A stretch of 64,000 nucleotides of DNA from Cetobacterium sp. 2A (GCF_014250685.1 NZ_JACFAJ010000010.1:62001-126000); one strand, 5' to 3'. Positions 1 to 8,435 are shown, counted from the stretch's first letter. Program-made: numbers and translations. Notes: a model not told the origin generated them from the sequence alone.

Positions 1-1
1 T

Positions 2-157
2 TATATTAAAAGAGATAAAGAGTTAGAGATTGGATTATTTAGAATTTCAGAGAATAGAAATGGTCAAAAGGTAATAACAATAGATCAGATTTTTGAAGAG
101 GGAGTTTTAACTCTTCATAAAAAGAAAATTAAAATAATTAATAAGTCAAGAAGGTAG
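2..157 (+). CDS. 3' end of an unidentified gene upstream of virB10
   Basis: An open frame runs in from the left edge and stops with TAG four bases before the virB10 start, so about 51 codons are visible. The tail is basic and lysine-rich (ends KIKIINKSRR). In VirB/Trb clusters the gene before virB10 is usually virB9/trbG, but the visible residues do not show the VirB9 C-terminal pattern clearly, so position is the only argument. Tight spacing suggests one operon with virB10. Confidence 0.55.
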   Translation, partial: YIKRDKELEIGLFRISENRNGQKVITIDQIFEEGVLTLHKKKIKIINKSRR

Positions 158-160
158 AGG

Positions 161-1324
161 ATGAATAAAAAGGATATATTAAATAAAATCCCAAAACCAG
201 AGAATAAAAAAGGAATTAATTATAAAAATATAGCAATAGCAATTTTAATAATAACTCTGATTATACTGATTTCATTTCTTACTGTAGATAGAAAAAATAA
301 TAAAAATACTAATAAAAATATTCAAACAGCAGAAAAAATTGAAGAATCAGAAGTGGTTGCTGGAACAACTGAAGAATTGAAAGAAATAATAGGTTCAAAT
401 CCAGTTTTGCAAGAAGGTGGCAAGATTGCTGCGAGAGAAGAATCTGGAGAAGAAGAACTAAATAAAATTAGACTGCAACAAGAATATGAGCTAAAAAGAT
501 TATCTCTAGCTTTGGAGCAGGAAAGAATAGAAAGATTAAAAGTAAGAGAGAGAACACCTATAAATTTAGTAGAGCAGGATAGAGGAAAAGAATTAAGATA
601 TGAAAAAGAAAAAACTGGTTATGAAGGATTAGTTATTCCACCATTACCACCTTTTCCAAAAGAAGATCCAAATTTACAAGAAGCAAAAGAAAAGTTTTTT
701 TTATCTTCAAATGTAGATGAATTTGTTTTAAAAAATCAGCTACAACATGCAATATCTAATTACGAGGTTAAGGGAGGAACAATAGTTCCCTTAACATTAG
801 AAACTGCTATAAATACAGATATAGCAGGAGATATAACAGCGGTTGTAAAAAGGGATATTTACGATTCTAAAACTGGAAGTATATTACTTATACCTTCGGG
901 AAGTAGAGTTATAGGAAAGTACAATTCAAATGTTAGTTTTGGACAAGAAAGAGCTCAGGTTGTATTCAATAGAATTACTTTACCAAATCAAAAATCTATC
1001 AATATTGGATCCATGAAAGGCGTTGATAAATTAGGTGCTAGTGGAGTTACTGATAAAGTAGATAGTAAGATAGCAAAAGTATTTAGTTCTGTTGTTATGT
1101 CAGCAATTTTAGGAATGGGAACAGGGGCTGTAAAAAATGATTCAGAAGATGGTGAAAATTGGAGAAATGATGCAATAGATGGCGGAGGAACACAAGCCCT
1201 AAATGTAGGGAATAGCTATGCCAATAAGTTGTTAAATGTACAACCAAGCTTGAAAATAAGGCAAGGATATTCAGTTGGATTGTTTATTGATAAGGACTTA
1301 ATATTAGAGGCGTATAGTAACTAA
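161..1324 (+). CDS. virB10: VirB10/TrbI-type conjugation channel protein
   Basis: Component of the type IV secretion core that spans inner and outer membranes and senses ATPase activity. The 387-residue protein has a short cytoplasmic N-terminus, one membrane segment (about residues 23-43), a charged coiled stretch, a proline-rich linker (PPLPPFPKEDP, about 164-174) and a C-terminal beta-barrel domain. That domain carries the family's signature phrases: GGTIVPLTLETAINTD, LLIPSGSRVIGKY, FGQERAQVVFNRI and GSMKGVDKLGASG. Length is normal for TrbI/VirB10. The ATG follows an AGAGG site. It is separated by 17 kb from the other transfer genes, which is unusual, with adhesin loci in between. Confidence 0.95.
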   Translation: MNKKDILNKIPKPENKKGINYKNIAIAILIITLIILISFLTVDRKNNKNTNKNIQTAEKIEESEVVAGTTEELKEIIGSNPVLQEGGKIAAREESGEEELNKIRLQQEYELKRLSLALEQERIERLKVRERTPINLVEQDRGKELRYEKEKTGYEGLVIPPLPPFPKEDPNLQEAKEKFFLSSNVDEFVLKNQLQHAISNYEVKGGTIVPLTLETAINTDIAGDITAVVKRDIYDSKTGSILLIPSGSRVIGKYNSNVSFGQERAQVVFNRITLPNQKSINIGSMKGVDKLGASGVTDKVDSKIAKVFSSVVMSAILGMGTGAVKNDSEDGENWRNDAIDGGGTQALNVGNSYANKLLNVQPSLKIRQGYSVGLFIDKDLILEAYSN

Positions 1325-1420
1325 AAATAGAGGGGTTATTTTTTTATCTGAGAATCATTAATAAAAAAATAATCCCAAACAGATTTTTTTTAGAAAATCG
1401 CTAGTGTTTAGAAGGAGTAA

Positions 1421-1657
1421 GAATTATGCTTACTTGGATGTAGGATTTTAATTGGTGCTCTCAAGCAATAGCCAAGTATCTAATGCTTGAGGGCAGCAGT
1501 TAATAAAAATGTGAGAAGTTTAGTAGTCTGTTTTTAAAGCTTAAAAGGAAAATTTATGCTTACTTGGATGTAGGATTTTAATTGGTGCTTTCAAGCGATA
1601 GCCAAGTATCTAACGCTTGAGAGTAGCAATTAATAAAATAAAATGGAGATACTTGGC
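1421..1657 (+). promoter_or_regulatory. tandem pseudoknot leader upstream of the rep-like gene
   Basis: Two near-identical copies of an 80-nt unit (1425-1506 and 1555-1638). In copy 1 TACTTGG (1431-1437) can pair with CCAAGTA (1472-1478), and CTCAAGCA (1460-1467) with TGCTTGAG (1484-1491). The interleaved order makes an H-type pseudoknot. Copy 2 has the same layout (1561-1567/1602-1608 and 1590-1597/1614-1621) with a compensatory A-U to G-C change in the second stem. A third segment, AGATACTTGGC (1647-1657), is perfectly complementary to GCCAAGTATCT at 1601-1611, so a competing fold exists just before the AGGAGG at 1669-1674. Function as a translational switch is inferred. Confidence 0.6.
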
Positions 1658-1679
1658 GGTTCTCCAACAGGAGGAAAAA

Positions 1680-2846
1680 ATGAGTTTTTTAAGTTTGAGA
1701 GGAATACCTTATTACCCAGAATTATCATTAGAACTGGGGAATGAAGTTACGGCATCTATTGTTATGACTCAGCTGGAATATTGGTTTGGAAGAATGGATT
1801 ACAAACCTTTTTTTAAATTTTTAGAGCCTATTCCAAAGTTAGATAAGGATGGAAATGAAAAAAATACATTTGGATATAAAGATGGAGACTCTTGGATAGA
1901 AGAGTTAAAAATTTCATCAAAGTCTTTTAGAACTGCTTTTGCAAAAATAGGAGTAGCTTATACTTCAAAACATGAATTTGATAAAGCTATTTCAAAATTT
2001 AAAAAAGATGACACTGAATACTATTATTGTTGTTATTCAGATAGACAAACTAGAAAGACGTATTACTATAGAAATCATAAATTAGTAGATTCGCTAGCCC
2101 AAAAGTTAAATTCTAGAAAAATTGATTATGATGACGAACCAAAGTCTTTTTCTAGTAAAAAATCCCAGAACTTCCCATTGGGAAGTTCTAGAAACTCTGA
2201 TACGGCAGTTCTGGAAACTCCTATTGGGAAGTTCTCTAATATACAAGAGATTACTTCAGAAGATTACCAAGAGAATACAACTACTACTAAGCAAGATAAT
2301 ATAAATTATATAGAGCCTGTTATTGATAAAATTAAAAATAGTGGTGGTTCTCTTAGTTTAAAAATTAAAGATATTAAAAAATACTTACATGAAGAAATTA
2401 AAGATATAGTAACTTGTAAAAATATTATGTTTTTAGTTGAGAATAGAGATTTGCATCTTGAAAAAATTAAAGAAGTTGTTAATTATGCTAACAAACATCA
2501 AAAAGGATCCGGATTTATATACAAAGCTTTAGAACAAAATTGGATTTTGACAAAAGAAGAAAAATCTTTAAAGAAGGGGGAAACAGTCAGGGGGGCAAGA
2601 ATAAATTATGAGGCTTTGGAATTAAATTTTCAAGCAGAAAAGGAAAAAGAAGAAGCTTTGAGGCTTAGAGAAAAACTGGATAATTTATTTGATAAACTTT
2701 CTGAAAAGGAGAAAATAGATATAGAAAATAAAGCATATGAAATATCTTTAAGGGATTATGGACAGGCAACAGCAAAAGTTATGGCTAGAACTAAAACTAA
2801 GTATGAAATATTGAAACAATATTATTTACTTAAAAAAGGAGCTTAA
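1680..2846 (+). CDS. replication-organiser-like winged-helix protein
   Basis: 388 residues from the ATG at 1680, chosen because AGGAGG lies six bases upstream; a longer frame from 1617 lacks a site and overlaps the leader. The N-terminus (about residues 1-120) resembles the winged-helix start of plasmid and phage replication proteins, with a SLELGNEVTASIVMTQLEYW helix and an SFRTAFAKIG recognition-like segment. A linker (about 150-200) rich in Ser/Asn is encoded by DNA containing repeats. The C-terminal third is a charged coiled coil (KEKEEALRLREKLDNL). This plan, DNA-binding head and origin-bearing linker, is typical of DnaD-like helper proteins. Direct proof of replication function is not visible. 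Confidence 0.6.
   Translation: MSFLSLRGIPYYPELSLELGNEVTASIVMTQLEYWFGRMDYKPFFKFLEPIPKLDKDGNEKNTFGYKDGDSWIEELKISSKSFRTAFAKIGVAYTSKHEFDKAISKFKKDDTEYYYCCYSDRQTRKTYYYRNHKLVDSLAQKLNSRKIDYDDEPKSFSSKKSQNFPLGSSRNSDTAVLETPIGKFSNIQEITSEDYQENTTTTKQDNINYIEPVIDKIKNSGGSLSLKIKDIKKYLHEEIKDIVTCKNIMFLVENRDLHLEKIKEVVNYANKHQKGSGFIYKALEQNWILTKEEKSLKKGETVRGARINYEALELNFQAEKEKEEALRLREKLDNLFDKLSEKEKIDIENKAYEISLRDYGQATAKVMARTKTKYEILKQYYLLKKGA
2167..2235. repeat. iteron-like repeats inside the rep-like gene
   Basis: ATTGGGAAGTTCT occurs at 2177-2189 and 2223-2235. The first copy is the right half of a 10-bp inverted repeat, AGAACTTCCC (2167-2176) and GGGAAGTTCT (2180-2189), and a degenerate copy lies between. The repeats fall in the low-complexity linker of the protein. 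Replication-organiser genes of phages and plasmids often hold their own origin at this place, so this is a candidate origin. Confidence 0.45.
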
Positions 2847-2870
2847 AAAATAGAATAGGTGGGGATATAG

Positions 2871-3095
2871 ATGAGATATACTCGTGATGAAATATCAAAA
2901 GGATCAAATAAATTTGTAGACAAAGTTGGTAAAGCGTTACTTTATAAAGAGCCAAAGTTGCTAGAGGTAATAACTAAGTTCTATAAACATTCATTGACGT
3001 ATCAAGTTGTAAATGGACAACCTGTATTAATGTCGGTTACTTTAGATTTCAAACCAAATGATGTAAATATTTTACTTGAAACGGATTGTTTATAA
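2871..3095 (+). CDS. small protein of unknown function
   Basis: 74 residues, not recognised. It starts at an ATG preceded by a GTGGGGA site, 24 bases after the rep-like gene, so is probably cotranscribed with it. The protein is soluble, with a basic N-terminal half (YTRDEISKGSNKFVDKVGKA) and a hydrophobic beta-like C-terminal half. No membrane segment, cysteine pair or helix-turn-helix is evident. Position next to the rep-like gene suggests plasmid or element maintenance, but nothing in the sequence proves it. Confidence 0.55.
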   Translation: MRYTRDEISKGSNKFVDKVGKALLYKEPKLLEVITKFYKHSLTYQVVNGQPVLMSVTLDFKPNDVNILLETDCL

Positions 3096-3163
3096 ATGTT
3101 GTAGATTCAATGTTATGCTTGATAGAATCTTGGTAGAAGAAAAAGAGAAATTTGGGAGGGGTT

Positions 3164-5671
3164 ATGTTAAAGAAAATTAAAGGGTATATAAAAGGGAAAA
3201 AAAGTTATTCGTTAGCACTGTTAGTAACTTTTTTAATGACGGGGGGATTTGCATATTCTGAAGAAAACATTATTATAAAAAAAAGTGAAGATACAGAACT
3301 GATGATATTTGTAAATTCACTATTCTCTAAGCTAGAAAATAAAAGTATTAAAAATATATTAGATTTCAAATTAAATAATGAGAATATTAATCCACCAGTG
3401 GTTCCAGAACCACCAGTGAATCCTCCGTTACCACCAATAGTTCCAGAGCCTCCAATAGACCCACCATTACCCCCAGTTGTTCCACCATTACCACCGATAA
3501 TAAATACGGGAAATATTGTTTTAGATTCTACAGGGACATTAGGGAATATGAGTGCTTTAACAATTGAAACTGGAAAAGAATTAGTGAATAATGGGGACTT
3601 AAATATAACTTCGGATATAATTCTTAATCCTGATAGAAGCTATAATAAAATTGTTTCAGGTGCTTTTGTTGATGGTGGAAAATTTATAAATAATGGAAAC
3701 ATAACAACAAATGGAGCTTTAAGTAAAAGTCTTTTAAAAGGTGAAGGTTTTGGAATATATCAAAAGTCAGGAGAAACAATAAATAATGGAAGAATTTTTA
3801 TTCAAGGAACTGGTCATGATATAGAAAATGATGGAGAAGCTGACATTCCAGGAGGCGTAGCAATTTATGCTGAATCTGGAACAGTAGTAAATAGTGATTC
3901 TGGAATTATAGAGTCGAACAGTAATACGCCCCTACAGTCAGGAGTAGGAATGGCTACTGTGTCAGGAGCAACATTAATAAATAACGGAATAATAAAAAAT
4001 ATGTTTTCGAGTATGTGGGCTATCAATCGTAATTCTCTTGCTGTAAATAATGGAATGATTGAAACACAAAGAGTAGGAATGACAGCAGGAAATGGGGGAA
4101 CAGTAATAAATAATGGAACTATAAAAGCATGGGTATATTCAGATAATCCGAGTGGATTATTAGAGGGACCCGCATATGCAATGAGTTCAATGTCTTATGA
4201 TGGAGAAAAAACTCTTGCTAAAAATAGTGAGACTGGAGTTATTTATGGATTAGTTAGTGTTACTGGAAGAGCTGCTAAATTTGTAAATGAGGGAATAGTT
4301 AATGGAAGAGTAATTTCTGATTCAGGTGGAGTTATTGAGAATATAACAGGAACAATAACTGGAGTAGATGAAGCTCCATCAGAAGTAATTATCAATGATG
4401 GTGGAAAATTTATTCAGGGAATAAATGCAAAACTAGATGTGGATAAATTTGTAGGAGATTTATTCTTATCAGGTGATTATGCGAAGAATAATTTTGAAGA
4501 TAGAATTATCTTGTCTGAAGAAAATATAAATATAAAAGATCATGATGGAGAAGTATTATCAAACTCTATTATGTATGATGTAAATAATTCTAAGACTGAG
4601 TTAAGTAGAAAAAATTTCAATGAGATTTTAGATAATTCAGAATTTGCAAGTTACTTAGAAAATAATTATGTTGATGGAAATATTTTAAGACAAGAGTTAT
4701 ACAACAATTTAAAATTAATAGATAATGAAAAAGAGTTTACAAGATCGGTTAATAATATTTTCGGAAATGACATTTATCCAAATGTTAAGAAACAAACATT
4801 AGAAATGCTTAGGTTTAACAGAAGTACATTGGTTAATAACATTTTTAATCAAAGCTCTGATAAAGAGTTGAGAGTGATAGGCGGAATTGACTACAAACAT
4901 ATAGAAGCTGATAGTTCAAACTTAAGCGGATACAAAGAAGATATTAGTTCAGTATTCTTAGGAGCCGACAAGCAAGTTAAAACTAATTTAAGATTAGGAG
5001 CAGTTGCAAACATTGGAACTCTCAATGCAAAGTTTGATATGGATAATGCAAAAAGAGAGGATACATTTGGACAATTAAATATTTACTCTATATACAAGAA
5101 TAATAATGTTCAATTAGTAAATAACTTATTCTTTGGATTATCTTCTGGAGATATAAAAAGAGATTTAAACTTTGGTGATATATATGGACATCAAAAAGGA
5201 GATATGGATAATAAATGGATAGGATTAAATAATATTCTATCTAAAGAATATTTTATAAATTCACTATTTATCAAACCTAGACTTGAATTAAATACAACTT
5301 ATTTAATGCAAGATTCTATTTCTGAAAATGGAAATTATGGATTAGATATTGAAAAACAAAATGTTTGGTCTGTAGAAGCAGGAGCCGGAATTGAAGTAGG
5401 AAAAGAATTTACTTTTAACTCTGTAAAAGGTACTTTAAAAGCATTTGGAAGTTATTTACATGAGTTAGGGAACCCATATGATTCTATGGATATTAAATTA
5501 AAAAATATAAGTTCTGATACAGTTGAAGTATCTAAATATGATAAAGATTCATATAAAGATTTAGGGGTTAAGTTAGAACTTGAAAAGAATGGACTAACTG
5601 GATATGTTGAATACAAATATTTATTTGATTCTGAGTATCTAGGAACAGCAGGAATGACGTATAAATTTTAA
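3164..5671 (+). CDS. type V autotransporter adhesin
   Basis: 835 residues from the ATG at 3164; GGGAGGG lies just upstream, and a TTG twelve bases earlier is in-frame but overlaps that site. The signal peptide (residues 1-32, MLKKIKGYIKG then a hydrophobic core ending AYS) is followed by a Pro/Val-rich stalk of PPxxPEPP-type repeats (about 75-115). A right-handed beta-helix passenger with repeated NNG turns (VNNGD, INNGR, INNGT) spans about 120-430. The last about 270 residues form the autotransporter beta-barrel and end in a C-terminal phenylalanine (MTYKF), the usual outer-membrane insertion signal. It should be displayed on the surface as an adhesin. No catalytic motif is seen in the passenger. 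Confidence 0.93.
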   Translation: MLKKIKGYIKGKKSYSLALLVTFLMTGGFAYSEENIIIKKSEDTELMIFVNSLFSKLENKSIKNILDFKLNNENINPPVVPEPPVNPPLPPIVPEPPIDPPLPPVVPPLPPIINTGNIVLDSTGTLGNMSALTIETGKELVNNGDLNITSDIILNPDRSYNKIVSGAFVDGGKFINNGNITTNGALSKSLLKGEGFGIYQKSGETINNGRIFIQGTGHDIENDGEADIPGGVAIYAESGTVVNSDSGIIESNSNTPLQSGVGMATVSGATLINNGIIKNMFSSMWAINRNSLAVNNGMIETQRVGMTAGNGGTVINNGTIKAWVYSDNPSGLLEGPAYAMSSMSYDGEKTLAKNSETGVIYGLVSVTGRAAKFVNEGIVNGRVISDSGGVIENITGTITGVDEAPSEVIINDGGKFIQGINAKLDVDKFVGDLFLSGDYAKNNFEDRIILSEENINIKDHDGEVLSNSIMYDVNNSKTELSRKNFNEILDNSEFASYLENNYVDGNILRQELYNNLKLIDNEKEFTRSVNNIFGNDIYPNVKKQTLEMLRFNRSTLVNNIFNQSSDKELRVIGGIDYKHIEADSSNLSGYKEDISSVFLGADKQVKTNLRLGAVANIGTLNAKFDMDNAKREDTFGQLNIYSIYKNNNVQLVNNLFFGLSSGDIKRDLNFGDIYGHQKGDMDNKWIGLNNILSKEYFINSLFIKPRLELNTTYLMQDSISENGNYGLDIEKQNVWSVEAGAGIEVGKEFTFNSVKGTLKAFGSYLHELGNPYDSMDIKLKNISSDTVEVSKYDKDSYKDLGVKLELEKNGLTGYVEYKYLFDSEYLGTAGMTYKF

Positions 5672-5706
5672 AAAAACTCAACAAAAAAGGATGATAGGTA
5701 AATATT

Positions 5707-5808
5707 ATGTTTGAATGTGAACATTGTGGGAATACAGACTATGATTTAGTAAATTTTACAAAGAAGATCATAGTTTGTAGTAGTTGTAAAAAAAATAGCA
5801 GTATATAA
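5707..5808 (+). CDS. 33-residue zinc-ribbon miniprotein
   Basis: A short frame from ATG to TAA with an AGGTAA site eight bases upstream. The product has CEHC near the start and CSSC near the end, an ideal CxxC-x17-CxxC zinc ribbon, and little else. Such miniproteins are common in mobile elements, but this one is not assigned to a named family. It sits between the autotransporter and a duplicated RNA-like motif. Confidence 0.55.
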   Translation: MFECEHCGNTDYDLVNFTKKIIVCSSCKKNSSI

Positions 5809-5817
5809 AAGCTGTGT

Positions 5818-5911
5818 AAAGGAATCGTGTGGAAAGCCGTAATCTTTGTACAGTAAGTTTAGTTTTAAATTGAATATTTTAGTAGGGAATCGTGTGAAAA
5901 GCCGTAATCCT
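5818..5911 (+). promoter_or_regulatory. tandem structured-RNA-like motif before a pilus chaperone gene
   Basis: A 24-nt word starting GGAATCGTGTG and ending GCCGTAATC occurs at 5821-5844 and 5886-5909 with one difference. The bases outside the word differ between copies but keep pairing potential: AAAG (5818-5821) with CTTT (5844-5847) in copy 1, and AGG (5884-5886) with CCT (5909-5911) in copy 2. Conserved core plus changing stem suggests RNA. The downstream gene begins at 5992. Identity unknown. Confidence 0.4.
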
Positions 5912-5991
5912 GCAAAAGTAAATACTTAAGAAGTTTTTAAGTGTCTATTTTTGTGGGATTTTTTTTATATAAAAATAAATTGGAGGAGAAA

Positions 5992-6714
5992 ATGCAAAAA
6001 AAATACATATTACCGTTTTTTTTTACTTTTATGTTTTTTCTGAATGTCATTCCGAGTTATGCTCTAAAGTTTTATCCTTTAAATTATGACAAAAGAATAG
6101 ATGACAATGGAGGATATGGAGAATTTACACTTGTTAATACTTCAAAAGAACCAATCAGATACAAGATCGAAGCTAAAAAAACTGGAAAAACTACTGATAT
6201 TTCTGATTTAGTTACGATTTATCCAAAAATTTTAACAGTAGAACCTTTAGAAGAGAAATCCTTTAAAGTTTATGTTAATAGTGATTCAAGTTTAGTTGAT
6301 GGAGAGTATTCTTTCTTACTTGGAGTGAAGCCTTTAAAATCACCTAGTTTAAAAGAAAATAAAATAGGAAAAACAAGTTCAACATTTGAAATAAAACAGG
6401 CATTGGAGCTTGAAATATTTGCATATGTAGGAGATTTGAATAAGAAGTTTGAACTTTCTAATCAAAAATTTTATGAAAAAGATGGACTTAGAAAATTTAA
6501 GTCAAATGTCAAAAATTCGACAGGGAGAGGATATGAACTAGCTGTAGGTTTTACAGATTCAAATAATGTTTTATTACCAGTTTTATATCCTGTTGGAAGG
6601 CTATTTAATGGAAACGAAACAGTTATAGATGTTGAAATACCACAACACGCAAAAAATATAATCTTTTATGATTACAACAATAATAAAGTTTTAAATCAAA
6701 ACGTAAAAATATAG
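5992..6714 (+). CDS. periplasmic fimbrial chaperone, PapD-like (first copy)
   Basis: 240 residues from the ATG at 5992, chosen because TGGAGGAG lies seven bases upstream; a frame opening at 5941 has no site. A signal peptide (about 1-25, ending SYA) precedes an immunoglobulin-like domain with KFYPLNYDKRIDDNGG at its start and YPKILTVEPLEEKSFKVYV in the middle. The same phrases occur in the second chaperone at 8490 (PLIFDKRIDEG, YPKSLKLKSGQSEKVKVYI). Such chaperones fold pilin subunits by donor-strand complementation and hand them to the usher. Two chaperones in one locus suggests different clients, or an extra set whose pilin has decayed. Confidence 0.8.
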   Translation: MQKKYILPFFFTFMFFLNVIPSYALKFYPLNYDKRIDDNGGYGEFTLVNTSKEPIRYKIEAKKTGKTTDISDLVTIYPKILTVEPLEEKSFKVYVNSDSSLVDGEYSFLLGVKPLKSPSLKENKIGKTSSTFEIKQALELEIFAYVGDLNKKFELSNQKFYEKDGLRKFKSNVKNSTGRGYELAVGFTDSNNVLLPVLYPVGRLFNGNETVIDVEIPQHAKNIIFYDYNNNKVLNQNVKI

Positions 6715-6724
6715 GAGAGTTAAT

Positions 6725-6787
6725 ATGAAGAAAATAATACTTTTAGCAATTTCAAACAAAGAAGCCAAAGTCAAAAAAGTTAAATAA
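6725..6787 (+). pseudogene. possible pilin gene remnant
   Basis: A 20-codon frame with a GGAGAG site five bases upstream reads MKKIILLAISNKEAKVKKVK. The first nine residues look like the start of a signal peptide, as in the major pilin at 7416 (MKKLLLLAL), but the hydrophobic core is cut short and the rest is lysine-rich. The position right after a chaperone gene would fit a deleted pilin. It could also be a real leader peptide. Confidence 0.3.
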
Positions 6788-6810
6788 AAATTGATATAGG
6801 AGGGTGAAAA

Positions 6811-7347
6811 ATGTACGAATTATATTTTAAAAAATATGTGCATAATCCTAAAGAAATAGGGAAAAATCCATACGAAGAAAACTTTAAAAAAGGACAGTTA
6901 AGCTATATTAATGGATTGTTATTTCGTTCAGAAGAAATTGGATATGATGAGAATGGAGACGATCCTTTTTACTATAAAAAGTTTGTAGAAGTCTCAGGAG
7001 AAGAGCTTGCTAAAACAGAAGAAACAGCAAGAAAAGTAAAGGTAAGAAACATAAAGGGAATTATCAAGGAGTTATCTGAATTTAGTATAGAAGTTCATAA
7101 AATAATACCACTTTTTTCAGGAGATTATGACGATTTTCATCATATTTTAGAGCAAAAAGAATTTAAATATGTTCCTAACGAAACAGAAGAAATCTTCATA
7201 GATGAAGATGGTGAGTATGCACATGATTCTGGAGAAGAAATATTTAACTATGTTGTTGATATTACACGTTGGGATTATAAAATCAAACAGTCTGTAAAAG
7301 AAAGATATGTTGTAAAAGAATTAGACGATTTATTGAATCTTTTATAA
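6811..7347 (+). CDS. cytoplasmic protein of unknown function
   Basis: 178 residues, not recognised. AGGAGGG lies seven bases before the ATG. The protein is acidic, has no signal peptide or membrane segment, and is rich in Glu, Asp and Tyr, with a likely helical centre (GIIKELSEFSIEVHKIIPLF) and an acidic stretch near residue 130-145. It is the one non-secreted product between two pilus chaperone or pilin genes. That suggests a passenger or regulator rather than a structural subunit, but no function can be assigned. Confidence 0.65.
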   Translation: MYELYFKKYVHNPKEIGKNPYEENFKKGQLSYINGLLFRSEEIGYDENGDDPFYYKKFVEVSGEELAKTEETARKVKVRNIKGIIKELSEFSIEVHKIIPLFSGDYDDFHHILEQKEFKYVPNETEEIFIDEDGEYAHDSGEEIFNYVVDITRWDYKIKQSVKERYVVKELDDLLNLL

Positions 7348-7415
7348 AAATGTCAAAATCAAGCTATAAAAAAATAGCTTGTTAAAATAAAAAACGAAAC
7401 AGGAGGATTTAAATT

Positions 7416-8030
7416 ATGAAAAAATTATTATTACTAGCTTTATTAGCCGTTGGTGCAACATCTTCTTTTGCAGCTTCAAATCAACAAATGGTTGATTCAA
7501 CACTTTCAGCAACAGTTGCAGGAGATAAAGTAGGAGCAGGAGTTCCATTTGAGGTTAGAGTTAATATTGTTCCAAAGGGAGCCGAACTAGTTATTGTTGA
7601 TGAAAACGATAATGTTTACGACACTATGGTTTTTGATCATGGAACTAAAATGGCAGGAAAACTTAATAAGTCTACTGTAGAAAAAACAGCAATATTGAAA
7701 AGAACAGATAACCATCCGTTTTCAGCAGACCTTGCAGGAACTGTAGGAACAACTCAATATACAGGACAATTCGCTTTAGAAAGTAATGGAAATTACAATC
7801 CAACAACAAATGTATTGACTCTTGATAAGCTATCATCATCAGGAGATACAGCAGGAACAGTAATGGCAATGCCAACTGAATTTAACTTCATTAAACAAGA
7901 AAGAGATATAAGAGCAACAGACAATCAAATGAGAACATTAGTTCAGTCGACAATAAAAGCTGGAACTACAGCAGACGCGGGAACATACATAGGAACAGGA
8001 ACATTTACAGCAAGCTTAATAGTTAAGTAG
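7416..8030 (+). CDS. major fimbrial subunit (pilin)
   Basis: 204 residues with an ideal signal peptide (MKKLLLLALLAVGATSSFA, cut after residue 19) and an AGGAGG site upstream. The mature protein is small, beta-rich, cysteine-free and rich in Ala, Gly and Thr, ending in alternating hydrophobic residues (GTFTASLIVK) as expected of a pilin strand. The gene is followed by a strong hairpin and by three degenerate copies of its own 3' end, then by chaperone and usher genes. Role: polymerises into the fibre after export through the chaperone-usher path. Codon choice and ribosome site suggest high expression. Assigned by architecture and context rather than by a diagnostic motif. Confidence 0.8.
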   Translation: MKKLLLLALLAVGATSSFAASNQQMVDSTLSATVAGDKVGAGVPFEVRVNIVPKGAELVIVDENDNVYDTMVFDHGTKMAGKLNKSTVEKTAILKRTDNHPFSADLAGTVGTTQYTGQFALESNGNYNPTTNVLTLDKLSSSGDTAGTVMAMPTEFNFIKQERDIRATDNQMRTLVQSTIKAGTTADAGTYIGTGTFTASLIVK

Positions 8031-8032
8031 GA

Positions 8033-8409
8033 ACTTTGCTTCAACTTGAAGCAAAGTAGAACCAATGAAAATATTAGTTCAGTCAACAATAAAAGCTAAA
8101 TTAACAGTAGACTCAGCAACATTTATAGCAAGCTTAATAGTTAAGTAGGAACTTTGCTTCAACTTGAAGCAAAGTAGAACCAGAGAGAATATTAGTTCAA
8201 TCAACAATAAAAGCTAGAACAACAATAGATTCAGGAACATTTATAGCAAGCTTAATAGTTAAATAGGAACTTTGCTTCAACTTGAAGCAAAGTAGAACCA
8301 GAGAGAATATTAGTTCAGACCAATAAAAGCTAGAACAACAATAGATTCAGGAACATTTATAGCAAGCTTAATAGTTAAGTAGGAACTTTGCTTCAACTTG
8401 AAGCAAAGT
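8033..8409 (+). repeat. tandem array of degenerate pilin 3' ends, each with a hairpin
   Basis: The hairpin ACTTTGCTTCAA/TTGAAGCAAAGT recurs at 8033-8057, 8151-8175, 8269-8293 and 8385-8409, a period of 118, 118 and 116 bases. Between hairpins are three copies of the last part of the pilin gene, each ending in ASLIVK and a stop. The first copy even has an ATG (8065). All three lack the same segment coding for roughly GTYIGT, so they derive from one earlier duplicate. The third has an additional two-base loss that breaks its frame. No T-run follows the hairpins, so they are more likely mRNA stabilisers than terminators. Confidence 0.85.
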
Positions 8410-8435
8410 AAAGTTATTTAGATTTATTGAGTTAG

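Noticed and set aside
5818-5935. Cobalamin-riboswitch-like words (GGGAATCGTGTGAAAAGCC)
   Set aside because: The resemblance is limited to a short GGGAA...GTGAAAA stretch. The conserved CCGCNACTGTA part and B12-box are missing, and the motif is only about 30 bases long.
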